Part shown: one piece after another, positions 26,384 to 32,670 of the stretch
How the letters are laid out: each line of letters starts with the position of its first letter
How positions within the stretch are numbered: position 1 is the stretch's first letter
NCBI RefSeq assembly: GCF_000379625.1
Contig: NZ_KB903220.1
Location: forward strand, 34,624-98,623
Length of the DNA: 64,000 nucleotides
Direction: 5' to 3'
DNA from: Actinomycetospora chiangmaiensis DSM 45062
GTDB lineage: Bacteria; Actinomycetota; Actinomycetes; Mycobacteriales; Pseudonocardiaceae
The notes under the pieces: generated by a model
Seen by the model: the letters and a program-made list of their open reading frames with translations, nothing else
Database searches by the model: none
What the model was told of the DNA's origin: nothing
Translations under genes and position numbers: made by a program

Positions 26384-27220
26384 ATGGACGTCGCGCTGGC
26401 CCAGCTGGACGCCGTGCTCGCGCTGGCCGAGCACGGCAGCTTTACCCGTGCGGCCGCGGCACTGGGGCGGACGCAGTCGGCCGTGAGCCGGTCGGTCGCC
26501 ACCCTGGAGCGGCGGCTGGGGGCGCCGGTCGCGCACCGGGGACCGGTCGTGACGCTGACCGCGACCGGGCGGGAGGTCGCCGAGCACGCGCGCGCCGTCC
26601 GGGGCCACCTCGACGCGGTGGCGGGGCTGGCGCAGCGCGGGACGCAGGCCGACCTGCGGGTGGGCGCGGTGCACTCGGCCACCGTGCGGCTGGTGCCGGC
26701 GGTGGTGCGGCGGGTGCCGAGCCGGGTGTGGGTGGTGCAGGGCGACGACGACGAGCTCGCGGCGTGGTTCGCGGCCGGGACCGTCGACCTCGCGGTCTCG
26801 ACGTGGGGCCCCGAGCACTTCGACGGCGCGGCGGCCCACCTGGTGCGGGAGGACGCGTTCCTCGCGGTGCTCCCGGCGCGGCACCCGCTGGTGGGGCGCG
26901 GCCCGGTCGGGCTCCGGGCGCTCGTGGAGGCGGGCGTGGCCGACCCGGGTGGGACGTGCGGGCCGCAACTGGCGGACGGCTACGTCGCGCACGGCGAGTC
27001 GTGGGTGCCGGCGCACGTCGTGCGCGACGTCGGGACCGTGCTGGCGATGGCGGCCGCGGGGATCACGGTGGGCGTGCTCCCGGCCCTGGCGCTGCCCGAC
27101 CCGTTGCCCACGGGGGTCGTGGTCCTGCCGCTCGACCCGCCGTTGGGCCGGACCGTGCACGTCCACGTCCGGTCGGTCCCGGGCGCGGCGGACCTGGCGG
27201 AACTGCTGACGTCGGCGTAG
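26384..27220 (+). CDS. LysR family transcriptional regulator
   Basis: 278 aa. N-terminal winged helix-turn-helix about 1-60 (LAEHGSFTRAAAALGRTQSA, VSRSVATLERRLG) and a C-terminal periplasmic-binding-fold effector domain (about 88-275: DLRVGAVHSATVRLVPAVV, then MAAAGITVGVLPALAL). Reads away from the EamA gene and very probably controls it. ATG at 26384. Effector unknown. Confidence 0.9.
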   Translation: MDVALAQLDAVLALAEHGSFTRAAAALGRTQSAVSRSVATLERRLGAPVAHRGPVVTLTATGREVAEHARAVRGHLDAVAGLAQRGTQADLRVGAVHSATVRLVPAVVRRVPSRVWVVQGDDDELAAWFAAGTVDLAVSTWGPEHFDGAAAHLVREDAFLAVLPARHPLVGRGPVGLRALVEAGVADPGGTCGPQLADGYVAHGESWVPAHVVRDVGTVLAMAAAGITVGVLPALALPDPLPTGVVVLPLDPPLGRTVHVHVRSVPGAADLAELLTSA

Positions 27221-27260
27221 TCGCGGCGCGGACCGCCGCGTCGGTCTACGGTTCCGGATC

Positions 27261-27839
27261 ATGATCGTCCTGGATCTCGGCGGTGTCCTCGTGCGTTCCG
27301 ACGAGGTGATGGCGGCCGTCGCGGAGCGGCTCGGCGTGTCCCGGTCGGCGCTCGAGGCGGTCTACTACGGACCGGCGCGGGAGGCGTTCGACCTGGGCGG
27401 GTCGGACCTGGCGTACTGGACCGCAGTGGGGGAGCGGCTCGGCGTCACCGTGAGCGCCGCCGACGCCGCGGAACTCACCACGATCGACGCGCGGAAGTGG
27501 GCCGACCTGCCGTCGGAGTCCGCGGCGTTCCTGGCGGCGCTGGACGGGGAGCGGACCGCGGTGCTGTCGAACGCGCCGGCGCACCTGGCCGAGACCGTGC
27601 GCGGCGCCGAGTGGTCGCAGGGGTTCGAGACGTTGCTGTTCTCGGCCGAGGTCGCGCTCGTGAAGCCCGACCCGGCGATCTACGCCGCGGCCGACCGGGC
27701 CTACGGCACGACGCCGGAGGAGTGCGTGTTCTTCGACGACCGGCCCCGCAACGTCGAGGCCGCCCGCGCCCACGGCTGGGCGGCGCACGTGTGGGAGGGC
27801 CCGGACGCCGCGCTGGAGGTCCTGCGCGCGCGGCGGTGA
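27261..27839 (+). CDS. HAD-superfamily hydrolase (YihX-like)
   Basis: 192-aa phosphatase of HAD subfamily IA. Motif I is DLGGV with nucleophile Asp5 and Gly in the second position, motif II VLSNAP, motif III Lys in ALVKPDPAIY, motif IV FFDDRPRNVEAA. The helical cap (about 15-90) is of the short C1 type seen in glucose-1-phosphate phosphatase YihX. TACGGT at 27247-27252 with an 8-base gap to the ATG indicates a leaderless message. Substrate is not predictable. Confidence 0.87.
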   Translation: MIVLDLGGVLVRSDEVMAAVAERLGVSRSALEAVYYGPAREAFDLGGSDLAYWTAVGERLGVTVSAADAAELTTIDARKWADLPSESAAFLAALDGERTAVLSNAPAHLAETVRGAEWSQGFETLLFSAEVALVKPDPAIYAAADRAYGTTPEECVFFDDRPRNVEAARAHGWAAHVWEGPDAALEVLRARR

Positions 27840-27880
27840 GCGGGTCGCCGTACCTGCCCAGGCGTCTACGGTGCGGGGTC

Positions 27881-28531
27881 GTGCGCCGCCCCGAGGACCT
27901 CGACACCGTCCGGGACTCCTACGACCGCGTCGCCGACGCCTACGTCGAGATGGTCGAGACGACGGGCCTGGGTGACATCCGGACCCACCCCTGGATGCAG
28001 GCGTCGATCGACGCGTTCGCCTCGGCGGTCGCCGGTCGGGGACCCGTGCTCGACGTCGGGTGCGGGCCCGGTCTGGTCACGGCGTACCTGGCCGATCGAG
28101 GTCTCGACGTCACCGGGGTGGACCTCTCGCCGCGCATGATCGAGCACGCCCGCCGCCGCCACCCCGCGTGCACCTTCCGGGTCGCGTCCGCGACCGAGCT
28201 CGATCTCGCCGAGGCGTCGTACGGCGGCATCCTCGGCTGGTGGTCGCTGTTCAACCTGCCGCGCGACGTGCTGCCCGAGGTCCTGGCGTCGTTCGCCCGG
28301 GCGCTCGTGCCGGGCGGGCAGCTGATCGTCGCGACGCACGTCGGTGACGAGGACCTGCAGCGGACAGAGGCCTACGGCGGGGTCCCGGTCCGGTGGACCA
28401 CCCACCAGTGGCGACCCGAGCAGCTCACGACCCTGCTCGAGGCGGCCGGGCTGCACGTCGTGGCCGACCTCCGGCTGCCCGCCGAGCCCCCGATCGGACC
28501 GACGACCGTGCTGTGCGCGCGGCGCCGCTGA
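27881..28531 (+). CDS. class I SAM-dependent methyltransferase
   Basis: 216 aa. Motif I VLDVGCGPGLVTAYLADRG (about 51-69), motif post-I VTGVDLSPRMIEHAR, and a WWSLFNLPRDVLPEVL block as in small-molecule methyltransferases. The start is set at GTG 27881 because TACGGT (27867-27872) lies 8 bases before it and the protein then begins with RRPEDLDTVRDSYDRVADAY, the usual N-terminal helix. Follows the HAD gene by 41 bases but with its own promoter-like box. Substrate unknown. Confidence 0.85.
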   Translation: MRRPEDLDTVRDSYDRVADAYVEMVETTGLGDIRTHPWMQASIDAFASAVAGRGPVLDVGCGPGLVTAYLADRGLDVTGVDLSPRMIEHARRRHPACTFRVASATELDLAEASYGGILGWWSLFNLPRDVLPEVLASFARALVPGGQLIVATHVGDEDLQRTEAYGGVPVRWTTHQWRPEQLTTLLEAAGLHVVADLRLPAEPPIGPTTVLCARRR

Positions 28532-28612
28532 ACACCTTCGGGTGAGGCCGTTCCCTCCCGCGGCCCGAAGCGGCACGGTGAGCAGGGTCGACGGTGACGG
28601 AAGGGGCGGCCG

Positions 28613-29638
28613 ATGACGACGGCGATGGAGGGCGGCGGGCACTACAACGCCCACGCGTCGGCGCAGGCCGCGTCGGCCACGTTCGCCCTGGACCTGGTGC
28701 GGGACGCAGCGCGCACGGCGCCGGTCGGGCCCGACGGGACGGTCACCGTCGTCGACTACGGCGCCTCGGAGGGCCGGAACTCGCTGGCGCCCGTGGGTGC
28801 CGTCGTCGAGACCCTCCGGCAGGTCCACGGCGAGGGCCTGCCGGTCCGCGTGTTCCACACCGACCTGCCGGACAACGACTTCAGCTCGCTCTTCCACATC
28901 CTCGCCGAGGACCCGGCGAGTTACCTGCGACCCGGGATCCACCCGGCGGCGATCGGCCGGTCGTTCTACGAGCAGCTGCTCCCGGCGGGCTCGGTGGGTC
29001 TGGGGTGGAGCTCGATCGCGGTGCACTGGCTGCGCGAGGTCCCGGGGCCGCTGCACGGGTTCTGGCCGACGGTCGCGACCGGGGGGCAGGCCGCGGCGTG
29101 GACGCGCGCCGCGGCGGCGGACTGGTCGGCGTTCCTGACGGCGAGGGCGGCCGAGCTGCTGCCCGGGGCGCGGCTCGTGGTCGTCGTCGGTGGCGCGCAC
29201 GGTGACGGCCCCACACGGCGGTCGGGCGCGGAGCCGGTCATGGCCGAGGTCGCCCGTGGTCTGGCGGCCCTCGTCGAGGCCGGGGTGCTCTCCGCCGCGG
29301 AGCGGGACGCGATGGTGATCCCCGCGTGGTACCGCACGGAGGCGGAGTGGCGGGCCCCGTTCTCCGACGGCCTCGGCCTCGAGCTCGAGCGGTTCGAGCA
29401 CGTGGACCTGGGCGACCCGCTGTGGCAGCAGAGCGGCGGCGCCGGCTACGCGCAGGCCGTCGCCGCGGCGATTCGGGTGTCCTTCGGCCCGTCGCTGCTG
29501 CACGCCCTGGAGCCGCAGCGGCGGGAGACCGTGGCCGCGGCCCTGTTCGACGACCACCTCGCGCGGGCGATCGCGGCCGCCCCGCCCGGGCCGTGGTTCG
29601 ACTGGCGGGTGGCCGTGATGTGCGCTGCGCGCACGTGA
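28613..29638 (+). CDS. SABATH-like (salicylate carboxyl methyltransferase family) methyltransferase
   Basis: 341 aa. The N-terminus MEGGGHYNAHASAQAAS resembles the plant SABATH signature (M-GG---SYA-NS--Q), followed by the SAM-binding strand VTVVDYGASEGRNS and Leu-Pro-Asp-Asn-Asp-Phe (DLPDNDFSSLF), also typical. In plants this family methylates carboxyl groups of small acids such as salicylate and jasmonate. Such enzymes are uncommon in bacteria. Start ATG 28613 (an ATG six bases on, at MEGGG, cannot be excluded). Its stop codon is inside the 40-bp palindrome at 29635-29674. Confidence 0.75.
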   Translation: MTTAMEGGGHYNAHASAQAASATFALDLVRDAARTAPVGPDGTVTVVDYGASEGRNSLAPVGAVVETLRQVHGEGLPVRVFHTDLPDNDFSSLFHILAEDPASYLRPGIHPAAIGRSFYEQLLPAGSVGLGWSSIAVHWLREVPGPLHGFWPTVATGGQAAAWTRAAAADWSAFLTARAAELLPGARLVVVVGGAHGDGPTRRSGAEPVMAEVARGLAALVEAGVLSAAERDAMVIPAWYRTEAEWRAPFSDGLGLELERFEHVDLGDPLWQQSGGAGYAQAVAAAIRVSFGPSLLHALEPQRRETVAAALFDDHLARAIAAAPPGPWFDWRVAVMCAART

Positions 29639-29674
29639 GCACTAAGTGGGGCTATAGCCCCTCTTAGTGCTCAC
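29635..29674. repeat. 40-bp palindromic repeat, GTGAGCACT family, copy 1
   Basis: Arms GTGAGCACTAAG and CTTAGTGCTCAC around GGGGCTATAGCCCC; each half of 20 bases matches the other with one mismatch. It carries the TGA of the methyltransferase gene and encodes the last ten codons of the convergent TetR gene. It probably acts as a two-way terminator. Same length and ends as the copies at 32580 and 61784. Confidence 0.85.
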
Positions 29675-30226
29675 GAGTGCGGAGCACACCAGGTCGAGCA
29701 GCCGCCCCACCCGGGCCCGGTCGTCGGCGTCCTGCATCGTCACGAACGTGCCGACCAGCAGGGTCACGACGTCGTCGGCCTCGATGCCCGGGCGCAGGGA
29801 GCCATCGGCCGCACCCGCCGTCAGGAAGGTCCCGACCGCCGCGTCGACCGACTCCCGCGTCCGCGGCGAGGCCAGGGAGCCGTCGGCGACCATCGCGCGG
29901 AAGGTGTCGGCCATCCCGCGCTTGGTGAGGACGAACTCGGCGTAGCGGTCCAGCCAGGCGCGCAGTGCGGTCGCGGCGTGCGGGCCCGGGTCGACGTCGC
30001 GGCACAGCGACTCGAGCTCCGTGCGGTAGACGGCCTCGACGAGCGCCTCGCGACTCGGGAAGTGCCGGTAGAGCGTGCCGATCCCGACCCCGGCGTCGCG
30101 CGCGATCTTCTCCAGCGTCGGGTCGCCGCTGCGATCCCCCGTCGCTCCGCTCGCCCCGGCCAGGAAGGCGGCCGCGGCCGCCTCGAGCAGCCGGGCGCGG
30201 TTGCGGGCGGCATCGGCGCGGGGCAT
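29642..30226 (-). CDS. TetR family transcriptional regulator
   Basis: 194 aa. Helix-turn-helix at about 10-60 (RARLLEAAAAAFLAG and LEKIARDAGVGIGTLYRHFP); the ligand domain is of the SBP-like TetR_C_33 appearance (AWLDRYAEFVLTKRGMADTF). The C-terminus STKRGYSPT is encoded inside the 40-bp palindrome. Divergent from an aldo-keto reductase gene, with three related palindromic sites in the gap, one overlapping its own start region, so it most likely represses both genes. ATG 30226. Confidence 0.87.
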   Translation of the reverse strand: MPRADAARNRARLLEAAAAAFLAGASGATGDRSGDPTLEKIARDAGVGIGTLYRHFPSREALVEAVYRTELESLCRDVDPGPHAATALRAWLDRYAEFVLTKRGMADTFRAMVADGSLASPRTRESVDAAVGTFLTAGAADGSLRPGIEADDVVTLLVGTFVTMQDADDRARVGRLLDLVCSALVSTKRGYSPT

Positions 30227-30228
30227 AT

Positions 30229-30331
30229 CCGGAGGTACCTCCGTTTCAGTGGTAGCGTCGTCCTCGGAACCGGAGGCTACTCCGGATCGGTCACGACGAG
30301 GGGTGGAGCCATGCGTCCCGGAGGTACCGCG
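30229..30331. promoter_or_regulatory. TetR operator sites before the aldo-keto reductase
   Basis: O1 is a perfect palindrome CGGAGGTACCTCCG at 30230-30243, just ahead of the tetR start. O2 is CCGGAGGCTACTCCGG at 30270-30285. A third half-related site, CCGGAGGTACCGCGAGG, lies in the first codons of the reductase gene (about 30317-30333). TAGCGT at 30253-30258, between O1 and O2, is a plausible -10 box. The arrangement fits repression of both divergent genes. Confidence 0.65.
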
Positions 30332-31168
30332 AGGCTGGGGGAGCACGAGGTCGCCCGCGTCGGGTACGGCGCGATGCAGTTGCGGGAGGAGGGGCCCGAC
30401 GACGGGCCGGTCGCCGTCCTGCGCCGCGCCCGCGAGCTGGGGGTGGACCACGTCGACACCGCCGAGTTCTACGGCGACGGCGTGGTGAACCGCCGCATCC
30501 GTGCGGCACTCGCGCCGTACGACGACGTCGTCGTGGTCACGAAGGTCGGAGCCGAACCGGCGACGGGCGAGATCCCGCTGCGTCTCGCCCAGCGCCCGGA
30601 TCAGCTCCGCGCCCAGGTCGAGGCGAACCTGCGCTCGCTCGGCGCGGAGCGGCTCGACGTCGTGAACCTCCGGCGGGCCGACGCGGCGCCCGGGCTCGTG
30701 GCCGAGGGCGAGCAGGTGGTGGACCTCGACGACCAGCTCGCCGTCATGACCGCCCTGCGCGACGAGGGAAAGATCGGCGCGGTCGGGCTCTCGCACGTGT
30801 CGGCGGACCAGCTGCGACACGCGCTCCCGGTCGGCGTCGTGTGCGTGCAGAACGCCTACTCGCTGGTCGACCGCAGCTCGGAGGCCGTGCTCGACCTCTG
30901 CCGCGAGCACGGCATCGCCTGGATGCCCTACTTCCCGCTCGGCGGGGGGTGGCCGGGGCAGACGCAGGTGACCTCGCTGCCGGCGGTGCGGTCCGTGGCG
31001 GAGCGGACCGGCGCGACGCCGTCGCAGGTCGGGCTCGCCTGGGTGCTCACGCGCTCGCCGGAGGCGATGGTGATCCCGGGGACGCGGTCGGTCGAGCACC
31101 TCGAGGAGAACGTCGCGGCGGGGTCGGTGTCGCTCACGGCGGAGGACCTCGCGACACTCGACGCGTGA
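30311..31168 (+). CDS. aldo/keto reductase
   Basis: 285-aa NADPH-dependent oxidoreductase with a TIM-barrel. Tetrad residues Asp49 and Tyr54 (DHVDTAEFYGDG) and Lys78 (VVTKVG) are present, but the usual His is Arg (DVVNLRR), a variant seen in some bacterial AKRs and likely to alter catalysis. NADP-binding end GTRSVEHLEEN is intact. ATG 30311 has gggtggagcc upstream. The next gene overlaps its stop by 4 bases. Regulated by the divergent TetR in all likelihood. Confidence 0.88.
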   Translation: MRPGGTARLGEHEVARVGYGAMQLREEGPDDGPVAVLRRARELGVDHVDTAEFYGDGVVNRRIRAALAPYDDVVVVTKVGAEPATGEIPLRLAQRPDQLRAQVEANLRSLGAERLDVVNLRRADAAPGLVAEGEQVVDLDDQLAVMTALRDEGKIGAVGLSHVSADQLRHALPVGVVCVQNAYSLVDRSSEAVLDLCREHGIAWMPYFPLGGGWPGQTQVTSLPAVRSVAERTGATPSQVGLAWVLTRSPEAMVIPGTRSVEHLEENVAAGSVSLTAEDLATLDA

Positions 31169-31818
31169 CCCGGTTCGTCCTCGTCCACGGTTCCGGCGGC
31201 GGCGCGGCGTACTGGTCGCAGGTGCTCCCGCTCCTGCCCGACGCGGTGGCGGTCGAGCTGCCACCCGAGGCCACGACCTGGGAGGAGTGCCTCGACGCGG
31301 TCCGCACCGACGAGCCGGCGGTCCTCGTCGGGCAGTCGATGGGCGCCTTCGTCGTCGCTCTCGCGGCCGCCCGCTTCCCGACGGCGGGTGCGGTGCTGCT
31401 GGCGCCGATGGTCCCGGCGCCGGGGGAGACGGCCGGGTCGTGGTGGGAGCGGACCGGGCACGCGGCGGCCGCGGCCGAGGCGGCGCTCCGGCAGGGACTC
31501 GACCCGGCCGCCGTCGTGCCGGGGCCGGGGTTCGACGTGGACGTGACGTTCCTGCACGACGTGCCGCCCGAGGTCCTCGTCGAGCCGCCCGACCCGTCGT
31601 GGCCCGCGGCCGCGCTGTTCGACGCGCCGTACCCGCTCGAGGCGTGGCCCGACGTCCCCACCCGCGTGCTCGCCGCTCGGGACGACCGGCTCTTCCCGCT
31701 GCCGTTCGTGGCGCGGCTCGCGCGGGAACGGGCCGGCGTCGAGGCAGAGGTGCTGCCGGGCGGGCACCTGGTCGCGCTGTCGCACCCGGCCGCGGTCGCC
31801 ACGGCCCTGCGCGCGTGA
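31165..31818 (+). CDS. alpha/beta hydrolase
   Basis: 217 aa. Begins TRFVLVHGSGGGAAYW (oxyanion HGSGGG); nucleophile elbow GQSMG with Ser58; acid in RDDRLFP; His in GGHLVALSHP. Small size and absence of a large lid suggest an esterase of the MenH/PytH type. GTG start overlaps the reductase stop, so it is coupled to the reductase and shares its TetR control. Substrate unknown. Confidence 0.87.
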   Translation: MTRFVLVHGSGGGAAYWSQVLPLLPDAVAVELPPEATTWEECLDAVRTDEPAVLVGQSMGAFVVALAAARFPTAGAVLLAPMVPAPGETAGSWWERTGHAAAAAEAALRQGLDPAAVVPGPGFDVDVTFLHDVPPEVLVEPPDPSWPAAALFDAPYPLEAWPDVPTRVLAARDDRLFPLPFVARLARERAGVEAEVLPGGHLVALSHPAAVATALRA

Positions 31819-31830
31819 CACGGTGGAAAC

Positions 31831-32583
31831 ATGGCGGACGACATCGAGCGGGCGCGGGAGCTGATCGCCGGCGCGCAGCGGGTGACCGTGCTGACCGGGG
31901 CCGGGATCTCGACCGACTCCGGCATCCCGGACTTCCGCGGCCCGCAGGGCGTGTGGACGAAGAACCCCGCGGCCGAGCTGATCTGGAACTACGACAACTA
32001 CCGCGCCGACCCCGAGGTCCGGCGCGAGGCGTGGCGCGACCGGGTCGACCACCCCATGTTCACGGCCGTCCCCGGGCCCGCGCACGAGGCGCTCGTGGCG
32101 CTGGAGCGCTCGGGCAAGCTGCTCGCGCTGCTGACGCAGAACATCGACGGGCTGCACCAGAAGGCCGGGTCGTCGGCGTCGCTGGTCGCGGAGCTGCACG
32201 GGTCGAACCACGGGACGGTGTGCCTGACCTGCGGGGCGGTCGCGCCGATGGCGGACGCGCTGGAGCGGGTCCGCGCCGGCGACGACGACCCGACGTGCGA
32301 GCGCTGCGGCGGCGTCCTCAAGGCGACGACGATCATGTTCGGCGAGATGCTCGACGTCGACGTGCTCACCCGGGCCCGCGACGCCGCGCTCGCCTGCGAC
32401 CGCTTCCTCGCGATCGGCACGTCCCTCGGCGTGCACCCGGCGGCCGGCCTGGTCGGCGTCGCCGCCCAGGTCGGGGCCGAGGTGATCATCGTGAACGCCG
32501 AGCCGACGCCGTACGACGACGTCGCCTCGGTGGTGCTCCGCGGCGGCATCTCCGAGGTGCTTCCCGAGGTGCTTCGCTTGTGA
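31831..32583 (+). CDS. Sir2 family NAD-dependent deacylase
   Basis: 250-aa sirtuin. GAGISTDSGIPDFRG (23-37), TQNIDGLHQ (102-110), catalytic His123 in ELHGSNH, zinc Cys131/134 and Cys156/159, and the NAD-site GTSLGVHPAAGL with VNAEPTPYD. The residues typical of class III desuccinylases (Tyr-Arg in the acyl pocket) are not evident, so a general protein deacetylase is likely. ATG 31831, 12 bases after the hydrolase gene. The stop codon is the TGA within a 40-bp palindrome. Confidence 0.92.
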   Translation: MADDIERARELIAGAQRVTVLTGAGISTDSGIPDFRGPQGVWTKNPAAELIWNYDNYRADPEVRREAWRDRVDHPMFTAVPGPAHEALVALERSGKLLALLTQNIDGLHQKAGSSASLVAELHGSNHGTVCLTCGAVAPMADALERVRAGDDDPTCERCGGVLKATTIMFGEMLDVDVLTRARDAALACDRFLAIGTSLGVHPAAGLVGVAAQVGAEVIIVNAEPTPYDDVASVVLRGGISEVLPEVLRL

Positions 32584-32619
32584 GCACTTTCCGTGGCTCC
32601 AGCCACGGAAAGTGCTCAC
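32580..32619. repeat. 40-bp palindromic repeat, GTGAGCACT family, copy 2
   Basis: Halves GTGAGCACTTTCCGTGGCTC and its reverse complement, with one mismatch at the centre. The ends match copies 1 and 3 and the core is different. It begins one base before the TGA of the sirtuin gene. A hairpin this stable directly after a stop is a likely terminator. Confidence 0.85.
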
Positions 32620-32670
32620 GGGCCGAAGGCACCTTGCGTTCGAGCGCACTCGAAGTCCTACGGTCGTGTG

